DNA of 35,909 nucleotides, taken from NCBI GenBank assembly GCA_021414105.1, contig JAIOPB010000044.1:1-35909 (forward strand), written 5' to 3'. Under the pieces are notes generated by a model. That model did not search any database. It was not told the origin of the DNA and was given only the letters and a program-made list of their open reading frames with translations. Source of the stretch: Nitrosarchaeum sp. (GTDB lineage: Archaea; Thermoproteota; Nitrososphaeria; Nitrososphaerales; Nitrosopumilaceae). The translations under genes were made by a program, and so were the position numbers. Below, piece by piece: positions 9,278 through 17,461 of the stretch (position 1 is the first letter of the stretch; each line of letters starts with the position of its first letter).

Positions 9278-10588
9278 CTATGGCGTCAATCTGTCAACAT
9301 CTCGTGGATAAAATGTGACGTCTCGAATGTTTTCTGTGCCTGTAAGGGCCATAATGAGTCGTTCCAATCCAATGCCACATCCAGCGTGAGGAGGTACACC
9401 ATAATCAAATGCTCCTAAATGATACTCAAATGCATCAGTCTTCATTCCTTTATTTTTCATTCTCTCTTCAAGCTCATGTCGTTTCTCAATTCTTGTACTG
9501 CCAGAAGATAATTCTAAATCTCCAAACATCAAATCAAATGATTCAGAAATTTTTGGATTTATTTTGCTATCTTTTACGTAAAATGGCTTGGGACCAAGAG
9601 GCCAGTCTTTGATAAAGTAAAAACCCTCCACACCAATCTTCTTAAGATTTGACGGATAAAGATCATCGCCCCATTCAGTTTTTGCACCTGCTTTTTGCAT
9701 TTTTTCTACCAATTCATCATAAGAGTATCGTGGAATGTGTTCAGGTATTGCTGGAATAGTAAACTCTACATCTGGATTGTTTTTTGCATAATCACTCACA
9801 GTATTAATTGATATTTTTATTATCTCTTCAATTCTATCCATCACATCATTATAATCAACAAAGGCTTCTTCCAAATCAATTGATATTGCTTCTGCCAAAT
9901 GACGGTTAGTTCTTGATGGTTCTGCCCTAAAAATAGGTCCAATTTCAAAAACTTTCTCAAAACTCATAGTCAATTGCTCTTTGTACAATTGTGGACTCTG
10001 AGCTAAAAACGCCTCTTTATTGTAATAAAATATAGCAAATAATGCAGCACCGCCTTCAGTTGCAGTTGCTATCATTTTTGGAGTATTGATTTCTGTAAAG
10101 TTTTGTTGATAAAAATAATCTCTAATTGATTTGAGTACCTGACTTCTTGCATTGAAAATGTGCTGTAATGTTTTACGTCTTAGATCAATTGGTCGCACTT
10201 CTAATCTAGTATCTATATTTTTGACAGTCTTTGCTAAAGGCTCAAAGGGTGGAATTTTTTCAACGTCTGAAAATACTCGAATCTCAGTGGGAATAATCTC
10301 AAATCCAGTGGGGGCTTTTTCAGAAGATTTAATCTTGCCAATAATTGCAATAGAAGAATGTGCTTTTAGGATAGATAGTTTTTCTCGTAGTTCATCAGGA
10401 CAATCTCCTTTTTTGGCAACAATTGGAATGTCTCCATTTTTGTCTCTAATAGTAACAAAACTAATGTTGCCATGTCCCCTTATTGTCAAGACCCAACCCA
10501 TCACAGTAACTTCCAAACCATCCATTGAAGGACTTAGTTCATCAGAATAGTGAGATCTGCGTAATGTTCCAAGCTCTGTTTTTATCAT
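9278..10588 (-). CDS. aspS: Aspartyl-tRNA synthetase, probably non-discriminating (charges tRNA-Asp and tRNA-Asn)
   Basis: A 436-aa archaeal/eukaryal-type class IIb synthetase: N-terminal OB-fold anticodon domain (about 1-110), then the catalytic core with motif 2 'FRAEPSRTNRHLAEA' and motif 3 'GCGIGLERLIMAL', ending in 'FYPRDVDRLTP'. Two anticodon-domain positions known to separate discriminating from relaxed archaeal AspRS can be aligned by eye. The Trp two residues after 'GW' in discriminating enzymes (W26 in Thermococcus) is Leu34 here. The Lys before the 'xGFE' strand (K85 there) is Pro93. Loss of both points to a non-discriminating enzyme that also makes Asp-tRNA(Asn). The gatCAB genes directly downstream would convert that product. 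It is the first gene of the operon. Confidence 0.93.
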   Translation of the reverse strand: MIKTELGTLRRSHYSDELSPSMDGLEVTVMGWVLTIRGHGNISFVTIRDKNGDIPIVAKKGDCPDELREKLSILKAHSSIAIIGKIKSSEKAPTGFEIIPTEIRVFSDVEKIPPFEPLAKTVKNIDTRLEVRPIDLRRKTLQHIFNARSQVLKSIRDYFYQQNFTEINTPKMIATATEGGAALFAIFYYNKEAFLAQSPQLYKEQLTMSFEKVFEIGPIFRAEPSRTNRHLAEAISIDLEEAFVDYNDVMDRIEEIIKISINTVSDYAKNNPDVEFTIPAIPEHIPRYSYDELVEKMQKAGAKTEWGDDLYPSNLKKIGVEGFYFIKDWPLGPKPFYVKDSKINPKISESFDLMFGDLELSSGSTRIEKRHELEERMKNKGMKTDAFEYHLGAFDYGVPPHAGCGIGLERLIMALTGTENIRDVTFYPRDVDRLTP

Positions 10589-10738
10589 AATTTACTAAAT
10601 TGCTGTACTATGGTGTAATTAATTTTTGGGGAAAAGTATTCCAGGTTACCACCCATATGAGTCTAGATTTGTTCATAATTTATTTAGAATCAAATTTGAT
10701 GGTTGTTTTCCTAAATACTAGTAAGATGGTACAAAAAT

Positions 10739-10867
10739 GTGAACTGTCATAAAAAAAGTGAACCTCACGTTTGGAGATTTTCCAAGTACACTAAATTCCG
10801 TAGATGTGTAAAGTGTAAATCAAGAATTCCAATCACCAAAGAAGAATTTGCCCTTAAATGGGGTTAA
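10739..10867 (+). CDS. 42-aa putative zinc-binding microprotein
   Basis: A short frame starting at GTG (10739) and ending TAA. It encodes a basic peptide with C3, H10 and a C23-x2-C26 pair ('RRCVKCKS'), a spacing able to bind one zinc ion. The same arrangement (Cys near the N-terminus, His 6-7 residues later, aromatic stretch, Lys/Arg, then CxxC) is seen in the 33-aa frame at 12821-12922, which argues that both are real. No ATG is in frame; the frame is closed at 10712-10714. It lies in the gap divergent from aspS. Nucleic-acid binding is plausible but not shown. Confidence 0.5.
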   Translation: MNCHKKSEPHVWRFSKYTKFRRCVKCKSRIPITKEEFALKWG

Positions 10868-11054
10868 AAAAATCTTAATCAAATTCTATTCTCTTTTTTC
10901 TAAATTATGCTAGAGGATTGACAGAATTAGAGATTCAATAAGAAAAGAACACAGATATTATATATTAAAGCAAATTTGAGTTAATACATTCTATAATTTC
11001 TAAAACACCATTCTTTGACGTACATTAAATTAGTACAAATTATTTAGAAAAATA

Positions 11055-11264
11055 ATGTCTCTGACAAATAAAGAAAAGATTATTGCATTAATATCAAATG
11101 GAATTGCAGTATATTCATTATATCAGGAAAGAGGCAGTCTCCCAAAAAATACAAACATGTATGATTTTGTATTAAAGGTAATTCCAGAAGATGTCAGATC
11201 AGAGTTAAATGTAGAATTAATTGATGAGGTATTTCAATACGTATCATCCACACATAGTTCATAA
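11055..11264 (+). CDS. Small protein of unknown function upstream of purP
   Basis: A 69-aa soluble protein ('MSLTNKEKIIALISNG...') that I do not recognise. It has a mixed helical pattern, no cysteine and no membrane helix. It lies 28 bp ahead of purP on the same strand and could share its transcript, although AT-rich sequence and GTAC-containing repeats (around 11020-11036 and 11264-11285) suggest separate promoters are possible. Confidence 0.65.
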   Translation: MSLTNKEKIIALISNGIAVYSLYQERGSLPKNTNMYDFVLKVIPEDVRSELNVELIDEVFQYVSSTHSS

Positions 11265-11292
11265 AGTACAATAAAGTAGTACATACATCACA

Positions 11293-12318
11293 TTGACGGC
11301 AATAGCAACCTTAGGATCTCACTGTGCCCTACAAGTTCTCAAAGGTGCCAAAGATGAAGGTCTGAAAACAATCTTAATTTGTGAGAAAAAAAGAGAAAGA
11401 TTGTACCGTAGATTTTCATTTATTGATAAATTAATTTTGGTGGATTCATTTGCAGAAATATTAGAACAAAAACATCAATCTATTTTAGAACAAAATGACG
11501 CAGTGTTGATTCCTCACGGAACTTTAATTGCACAGATGAGTTCTGAGCAAATTGAATCAATCAAGACTCCAATTTTTGGAAACAAGTGGATTCTAAGATG
11601 GGAATCAGATAGAACCATGAAAGAAAAACTTATGCGAGAGGCAAAACTTCCAATTCCAAAACCAGTATTAGATCCAAAAGATATTGATAAACTTGTAATT
11701 GTAAAAAGACAAGGAGCCGCAGGAGGTAAAGGATATTTTTTGGCAGCTAATCAAGATGACTATAATAAAAAAAGGAATCAGTTAATTTCACAAGGAATAA
11801 TCTCCAAAGAAGAAACACTTTACATTCAAGAATATGCTGCAGGTGTTTTGGCATATTTGCAGTTCTTTTATTCTCCTCTAAAAGAAGAATTGGAATTTTT
11901 TGGTGCTGATCAGAGACATGAATCAGACATTGAAGGTATTGCCAGAATTCCATCAGAACAGCAGCTCAAAAGCAACAAGGTTCCATCATTTAACGTGATT
12001 GGAAATAGCCCATTAGTTCTAAGAGAATCATTACTAGATGAGGTGTATGCCATGGGGGATAATTTTGTAGATGCATCAAAAAAGATGGTTGCACCTGGAA
12101 TGAATGGACCGTTTTGTATTGAAGGAGTTTATGATGAGAATGCAAAGTTTACATCATTTGAATTTTCAGCTAGAATTGTAGCAGGTACAAATATCTACAT
12201 GGATGGATCACCATACTATTCATTGCTTTTTAATGAGCCTATGAGTATGGGTAAAAGAATAGCACGTGAAATAAAAACTGCAAAAGAAACAAAGCAACTA
12301 GATAAAGTTACAACTTAA
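11293..12318 (+). CDS. purP: PurP-type formate-dependent AICAR formyltransferase ligase (FAICAR synthetase)
   Basis: A 341-aa ATP-grasp enzyme of the archaeal PurP family, which in known members makes FAICAR from AICAR, formate and ATP in purine synthesis without folate. The opening 'IATLGSHCALQVLKGAKDEG' matches the family's N-terminal nucleotide-binding loop. 'KRQGAAGGKGYF' is the ATP-grasp glycine-rich loop, and 'GPFCIEGVYDENAKFTSFE' followed by 'ARIVAGTNIYMDGSPY' forms the metal/ATP site. The start is TTG at 11293; the frame is closed at 11272-11274 and no ATG/GTG lies between. Some archaea carry PurP paralogues of uncertain activity, so the exact reaction is less certain than the family. 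The 3' end overlaps the convergent gene by 11 bp. Confidence 0.85.
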   Translation: MTAIATLGSHCALQVLKGAKDEGLKTILICEKKRERLYRRFSFIDKLILVDSFAEILEQKHQSILEQNDAVLIPHGTLIAQMSSEQIESIKTPIFGNKWILRWESDRTMKEKLMREAKLPIPKPVLDPKDIDKLVIVKRQGAAGGKGYFLAANQDDYNKKRNQLISQGIISKEETLYIQEYAAGVLAYLQFFYSPLKEELEFFGADQRHESDIEGIARIPSEQQLKSNKVPSFNVIGNSPLVLRESLLDEVYAMGDNFVDASKKMVAPGMNGPFCIEGVYDENAKFTSFEFSARIVAGTNIYMDGSPYYSLLFNEPMSMGKRIAREIKTAKETKQLDKVTT

Positions 12319-12802
12319 AAAAAGATACTTTCACCTTTGCAAAAATCATAATAGCTGAAATCATCACTGCAAATCCAAAAATAGCACCAATTGGAAATTC
12401 TGGAATTACATTAGTTCCAATAATTTCAACTTCCTCAGAATCAACAGGTACAAAGAATTCAAATGTTGAACTATCAGAATCAGATGTCATTTGATAATCT
12501 ACCTCTTCTCCATCAACTAAAATTATAAATTCATTATTTTGTGCATTGATCAATTCATGTTCCAAACCAATAAAAAATTGAGAGTCAAAAGTATTATCCA
12601 AGCCAATAAGCAACGATTTTGATTCAGGATCAATTTCCATTGCAATAATATCGGCATTTACAACATAAGAAATAGAATAAACATGATCATCAATTTCTAA
12701 AACATAATCTGAAGAATTAGAAAGTTCATCAGATGGAGTTTGTCCAAAAATTGGAGCTGTAAAAATCAACAAAGGCAAAATAAGAAAAGCCCAATAATTC
12801 AT
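12308..12802 (-). CDS. Secreted protein with PEF-type C-terminal anchor
   Basis: A 164-aa exported protein. It has a hydrophobic signal peptide (about 1-20), a beta-rich domain of about 110 residues, and a C-terminus 'VIPEFPIGAIFGFAV' running into one hydrophobic helix and a basic tail. This matches the PEFG-CTERM sorting signal common in ammonia-oxidising archaea, with Pro in place of the usual Gly after PEF. It is therefore likely processed by an archaeosortase-like system and displayed on the cell surface. The core domain is not recognised. It converges on purP with an 11-bp overlap. Confidence 0.72.
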   Translation of the reverse strand: MNYWAFLILPLLIFTAPIFGQTPSDELSNSSDYVLEIDDHVYSISYVVNADIIAMEIDPESKSLLIGLDNTFDSQFFIGLEHELINAQNNEFIILVDGEEVDYQMTSDSDSSTFEFFVPVDSEEVEIIGTNVIPEFPIGAIFGFAVMISAIMIFAKVKVSFFKL

Positions 12803-12820
12803 TAAATTAGAATTAAATTA

Positions 12821-12922
12821 TTAATTATTATTGCTTTCTTCTATGCCGCAATTAATACACATTTTCTTGTCTTGTATAGCAAAATATGAAAAACTGTGAA
12901 TAAATCCAATCTTACAACTCAT
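12821..12922 (-). CDS. 33-aa putative zinc-binding microprotein
   Basis: An ATG-initiated frame of 33 codons with C3, H9 and a C22-x2-C25 pair ('MCINCG'). The order and spacing of ligands echo the 42-aa frame at 10739-10867: Cys, His six residues on, an aromatic stretch, Lys-Lys or Arg-Arg, then CxxC. It lies between two minus-strand genes in an otherwise empty 227-bp gap. Its small size leaves room for chance, but the zinc-ligand pattern and the second copy support it. Confidence 0.45.
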   Translation of the reverse strand: MSCKIGFIHSFSYFAIQDKKMCINCGIEESNNN

Positions 12923-13029
12923 AGCATTATCCAGATTGAGTACGATTAGAAGTACCAGAGTCAAAAAATGTATCGATCAAAGGCCAATTGTTTCAAAATT
13001 AAGATTTGTTAAATTAAACAGTCATAAAA

Positions 13030-15150
13030 TTAGAGTTCTATTAACACTGCCGCTTTTTCAGAACTAACAAGTTCTCCTCTAACAGCATCTACAATATCAG
13101 AGGAAGTAATAAGACTAGAATAATCTATCAGTTTTAGATCATTTAGGAGATATACTTTAGGAGCAATTTCAGAATGTCTTGATTCCAAATACTCATCTAG
13201 TTCTTCCAATATTGTGATTTTACCGCCCTGAAAGATCTTGCCATTTTTTATTGAAAGTTTTGGTTTTCCATATCGGTCTAAAATTAAGATATGGTGTTGG
13301 TTTTTTTTGCTAAATAATTTTTTTACTTCTATATGACCAGTAAATACAAAATAATGGTCAGTCTCATAACTCAGATCAATTAAATCTTCAGAAATTTCAA
13401 TAATCTCACTTGCTCGTTTTCTGGCATCATCTAGTGTAAAGATATTTTTTGAAGTTTCTGCACTATCCAATTCCACATTACCTACAGCAGTTACACGAAG
13501 AAGAGATTTATCAGAAACATATTCACTGTTTATCATAATAGATTCAGGAATTGCACCTTTGTTAACTAGCATTGCATGAATTTTTTTATGAGCCTGATTG
13601 ATTTTTTCAGGTGTTGGTTCTACCATTGTTTGTTCAATTTCTTCTTGAAGCATAGATGATGCCACACCAATTGATGAGATTACTTCAGCATGTTCTGCTT
13701 TTTCATATTTAATTCCTAATTGTTTTGCAACAAATGGAACAAGAACGGAAGCACCGCCACCGCCACCAATTAATGTTGTATGTAAAGGATTCATTTTGAA
13801 CTCTTTTAAGATTTTACTGATGGTTTTTGTTATTTCAAATGAGGCAGTTTGAATAATAGACATGGCAATTTCATGATATGAAACTCCTACAAATTCTGCA
13901 AGAGTTTTAAGAGCAATTTTTGCAGATTCTTGATTTGCAAAAGCATAATCATCTTTTTCTATCATACCTAATGCATTTGCTGCACATGTGTTGGTAATGG
14001 CATATGTTTCCTTATCGCACTTTATTGCAACATATTCTGATTTGTCATTTGACATTGGTTTAATCATGACTATTTTTCCAGTTTTAAGATCCTCAGGATC
14101 TGCAAAGCAAGAATATTTGAGGCCAGCAATGTGAGCACTGCGCGGACCTATATGGGACACTCTATTTTGTTCCAATCCCACCATGCTTCCACCTGCTACT
14201 CCCAGAATTCTAACATCCATTGAACGAATACATGTAGGATGATCTTTTACCGTTACATAACGAATTTCAGGCTTACCATTTTTTATTATACAAATATTGG
14301 TACTAGTACCACCGACTTCAACAAATATGCCATTAGTTACTTTGAGATGCAATAATGCTCCTGCCACACTTGCTGCAGGTCCTGAAAGAATAGTAAGTAT
14401 GGGTTTTGTTCTAAAAGTATCCATGCTGGTAACACCACCATCTCCTTTCATTATCATTAATGGGGCAGTGATTCCTGTTTTACGAATTGCGTCCTCTACG
14501 TAATTTGCAACTTGAAATGTTTTTGGCAAAACACTGGCATTCACAGATGCCGTAAGAGTTCGTATTTCCAATCCATAGATTCCAGAAATCTCATGAGACG
14601 AAGTGGAAGGAATGTTTTGTTTAGATGCAGTATTCATAACAAACAATTCATTGGATGGATCATCCACCCCAAATGCTTCTGTTGCAACAATTACTTCAGC
14701 GCCTTTTTCTTTTAATTGTTGTATTATGTTGGAAACTTCATTTTCCGTAATTAAATGAGATGTGTCTAAAAACTCATGAACTGTTTTGATATCATGATTA
14801 GTGTTAATTGAAGCATCTTGCAGATTTGTTCTTTTAATGACATCTTTTTTTGTTGGTCCCACACCCATTGCAATTATTCCAACCTTGGATGTATCAGATT
14901 CCAATAATGCGTTAATTGCTTGAGTGGTACTATGGGAGATTAATTCTATCTCATTAATTCCAATACCTGTTGCATCAATAATTTTTGTTAATGCAGTTAC
15001 AATACCTTCAGAGACTCCTTTTTCAGCATTGTGAGTCGTAGGAACTGTAGATTTTGCCAAAAGTGAGCCTGTTTTTACATCTATGGCAACAGCTTTTGTA
15101 AAAGTCCCGCCAACATCAATTCCAACTCTAATACGTTGTTTATTGTTCAT
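13030..15150 (-). CDS. Hydantoinase/oxoprolinase A-like ATPase
   Basis: A 706-aa protein of the HyuA/5-oxoprolinase superfamily (actin-like ATPase fold). The N-terminus 'GIDVGGTFTKAVAIDVKTG' is the phosphate-1 loop, 'SHSTTQAINALLE' and 'EVGGTSTNICIIKNGKP' are further nucleotide-binding motifs, and 'LIGGGGGASVLVPFVAKQLG' is the adenosine motif. The C-terminal ~170 residues form an added domain I cannot place. No HyuB partner gene is nearby. The start codon lies inside the iron permease gene (11-bp overlap), so the two are translationally coupled. The substrate is unknown, and the coupling to a metal transporter suggests a role other than hydantoin breakdown. Confidence 0.83.
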   Translation of the reverse strand: MNNKQRIRVGIDVGGTFTKAVAIDVKTGSLLAKSTVPTTHNAEKGVSEGIVTALTKIIDATGIGINEIELISHSTTQAINALLESDTSKVGIIAMGVGPTKKDVIKRTNLQDASINTNHDIKTVHEFLDTSHLITENEVSNIIQQLKEKGAEVIVATEAFGVDDPSNELFVMNTASKQNIPSTSSHEISGIYGLEIRTLTASVNASVLPKTFQVANYVEDAIRKTGITAPLMIMKGDGGVTSMDTFRTKPILTILSGPAASVAGALLHLKVTNGIFVEVGGTSTNICIIKNGKPEIRYVTVKDHPTCIRSMDVRILGVAGGSMVGLEQNRVSHIGPRSAHIAGLKYSCFADPEDLKTGKIVMIKPMSNDKSEYVAIKCDKETYAITNTCAANALGMIEKDDYAFANQESAKIALKTLAEFVGVSYHEIAMSIIQTASFEITKTISKILKEFKMNPLHTTLIGGGGGASVLVPFVAKQLGIKYEKAEHAEVISSIGVASSMLQEEIEQTMVEPTPEKINQAHKKIHAMLVNKGAIPESIMINSEYVSDKSLLRVTAVGNVELDSAETSKNIFTLDDARKRASEIIEISEDLIDLSYETDHYFVFTGHIEVKKLFSKKNQHHILILDRYGKPKLSIKNGKIFQGGKITILEELDEYLESRHSEIAPKVYLLNDLKLIDYSSLITSSDIVDAVRGELVSSEKAAVLIEL

Positions 15151-17353
15151 CTGAAATATTCCTAGATTTTCTCATAGCTACGAGTTTTTGTTCTTTGCGC
15201 GGTTTAGCGATTAAAATATACGAAGTAGCAAACAAGTAGACTCCTAATAACATCAACTGTCCAATTAATGTTTCAAGGGTGGGATAAATTCCAGTCATTG
15301 CTGCCATATTGATATCCAATCTCGGAATAACCCCAAGCATGCTAGTATATGGAATTATATCGAGAATTTGCAATTCCCTTATGGCATTTCCTAAAAATGC
15401 AATTGAAAGATATGCCCCTATTCCCATTGTCAACCCAAATAATATTCGTAGTGGCAATCGCCTACCGAGTTTTCTCATTATAAAAAACAATCCCAAAAGA
15501 GATACAATCCCAATTACAAATCCAAGTGCTACAAATAATTCCATATATTTTGCAAATCCAAACATTGCCTGATAGAACAAGACAGTTTCAAATCCTTCAC
15601 GATAAACAGTAAAAAATGAGAGCATTACAAAAACCATAAATCCACCAGTGGCACCTGCTTGCCAAACTTTTGCTTTAACAAACTCCATCCATTTTTTGTG
15701 TTCAATTTTATTTAAAATCCAGAAACTTACATAAAACAATACAGCAGTTGCAGATAATGCAGCCACTGCCTCCACAAGTTCTCTGTTAGCACCAGATATA
15801 TCCACAATGTATGATGCAAGAAACCAAGTAACTATAGTTGCAGCAATTGCAACGATAACTCCATAGTAAACATATGGTTTGAATTTTGTGTTTCTAGATG
15901 CCTCAAGATATGTTAAAACAGCGCCAAGTATCAAAACAGACTCTAAACCTTCTCTAAAAATTACAGCAAATGATGATGTAAACGCAATAGCAGGGGCGAT
16001 CTCACCAGTTCCAGTTACAATTCTTTCAGATTCATCCAGATTTCTTCTAATGCCAATTACAACATCTTGAATCTCTTCTTGAGGTGCTTCTTGTTTAATC
16101 AAATTACGTAATGTCGCAAACTGATATTCAACCTCAAGGGTAAAATCAGGATCAATTGCTCTTAGAGGGATTTCCACAAACTCATAGCTGTCAAGATATG
16201 CAGATCTTGCACTAGCATGTGCAGATTGTGTGTCCCCACGACTATAATGGAGTAATGTTTCCTCTAATTGTTCACGAATTATATCGATTTTATTTTTTAC
16301 ACCAGATTTTTGATCTTCTGAGGTATCACCCATGGATTTAAGATCTTTTTCAGATGACAAACTTGTATCAACTACAGAAGTGAGTTTACTAGTCATTGCT
16401 TCTGCTTTTGCTAAATCAGGCAAAATAGAATTTTCAATAAATGTGATAATAACAGTTGGATTCTCTTTTTGGACAATCATGTCTCTGAGTTTTTCACGCA
16501 TGTTAATTTCTAATGAATTTAGTAATGTTTCATCAACTTTTTCAATATCAGATTCCAGATACTCAAAATTTTCAAGATATGCTTCAATTGCAATCTCTTC
16601 TGCAGTTACATAATCACCAGAGTTTACTGCAGTAAATAATTCAGAATATAAATCTCTAATTACACCATAGAGACTTGCCTTATCAATTGTAATTGTTTCT
16701 GTTTGCACCAAATCACGCTGTATTGCAGTGATCAAATTTCCTACAACAACAAAATCGCTTTTATTTGAAACTAATTTATCCAACTCATGAAAAAATGAAT
16801 CTAGTTCTTGATTCAGACGGTTATTAGATGATGGATTTTGTTCTAAAATAAGCTTTGAGTGTTCTATTAGTGATAAAGTTAGAAAGTATGATTCACGAAT
16901 ATCATTTTGTATTGCTATCTGATATTGCTCATCAGCTTCGGACAAAATAGAAGCAATGACAGTATTTGAATTTCCACCTGAAGGAATCAGAGTCAATGTT
17001 TCTTGGAGTTGTTCAATTTGATTGATCAAATCTTGCGATTCTGATTTTGATAAAATGGCTGAATGAAGATCAAGTAATTTAATATGAATTTCGTCTGAAA
17101 AATCAGAGTTAAATGCTCTTAAAAATTGAATATTTTTCCCGTAAAAGTTATTTGTTAAAGTAGCATATTTTTCTGCAGAATCATAGTCATTGGTCAGAAG
17201 TGCCTGTTTTGTTAATTCCAATCCAATTCCAGTAATTGTGATAGTAGTTGTGTAATTTTCTTCTTCATTTTGAGCATATCCAACATTAGTAAATGAAAAA
17301 ACACTCAAGATCAAAACAATAATAATTGAATACCAATAAAATTTAGATTTCAT
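15140..17353 (-). CDS. FTR1-family iron permease with large extracellular domain
   Basis: A 737-aa membrane protein. The signal peptide ends near residue 27 ('VGYA-QNE'). A long helical ectodomain (28-450) is followed by about seven membrane helices with the two iron-permease motifs REGLE (467-471) and REGFE (585-589), each of the REXXE type that carries Fe3+ in yeast Ftr1 and bacterial EfeU. The ectodomain contains at least two copies of a module (about 234-320 and 365-445) built on 'GD-x-x-x-A-x-x-x-A-x-x-AYLxxxE' and a following 'LR' helix. The same module recurs in the PEFG protein encoded just upstream. The module resembles EfeO/imelysin-like periplasmic iron-binding helices in general layout. 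It overlaps the downstream hydantoinase-like gene by 11 bp. Confidence 0.88.
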   Translation of the reverse strand: MKSKFYWYSIIIVLILSVFSFTNVGYAQNEEENYTTTITITGIGLELTKQALLTNDYDSAEKYATLTNNFYGKNIQFLRAFNSDFSDEIHIKLLDLHSAILSKSESQDLINQIEQLQETLTLIPSGGNSNTVIASILSEADEQYQIAIQNDIRESYFLTLSLIEHSKLILEQNPSSNNRLNQELDSFFHELDKLVSNKSDFVVVGNLITAIQRDLVQTETITIDKASLYGVIRDLYSELFTAVNSGDYVTAEEIAIEAYLENFEYLESDIEKVDETLLNSLEINMREKLRDMIVQKENPTVIITFIENSILPDLAKAEAMTSKLTSVVDTSLSSEKDLKSMGDTSEDQKSGVKNKIDIIREQLEETLLHYSRGDTQSAHASARSAYLDSYEFVEIPLRAIDPDFTLEVEYQFATLRNLIKQEAPQEEIQDVVIGIRRNLDESERIVTGTGEIAPAIAFTSSFAVIFREGLESVLILGAVLTYLEASRNTKFKPYVYYGVIVAIAATIVTWFLASYIVDISGANRELVEAVAALSATAVLFYVSFWILNKIEHKKWMEFVKAKVWQAGATGGFMVFVMLSFFTVYREGFETVLFYQAMFGFAKYMELFVALGFVIGIVSLLGLFFIMRKLGRRLPLRILFGLTMGIGAYLSIAFLGNAIRELQILDIIPYTSMLGVIPRLDINMAAMTGIYPTLETLIGQLMLLGVYLFATSYILIAKPRKEQKLVAMRKSRNISDEQ

Positions 17354-17363
17354 GAATTGTTGA

Positions 17364-17388
17364 TTAGGTCTAGCTAACGATATTTAAA
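17364..17388 (-). promoter_or_regulatory. FTR1 promoter: TATA box with DtxR-like operator candidate
   Basis: Read on the minus strand, TTTAAATAT (17388-17380) is a TATA box 27-35 bp upstream of the permease ATG at 17353. Directly after it lies a 14-bp element, TTAGGTCTAGCTAA on the plus strand (17364-17377), with TTAG/CTAA ends. From memory it matches much of the DtxR/IdeR iron-box consensus. Its place between TATA box and expected transcript start suits an iron-dependent repressor. Confidence 0.45.
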
Positions 17389-17461
17389 CAAAAGATTTGT
17401 TCTACAAACTTAGAATGAGAAACACCCTTGCTTTTGAAAATAAAAAGAAAAGGATTGTAAA

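Noticed and set aside
9200-10550. Plus-strand frames over aspS and gatC (72, 67 and 132 aa)
   Set aside because: Antisense to well-supported tRNA-modification genes and without recognisable motifs.
13030-15150. Classical hydantoinase operon (HyuA plus HyuB)
   Set aside because: No HyuB-like gene adjoins; the gene is coupled to an iron permease instead.
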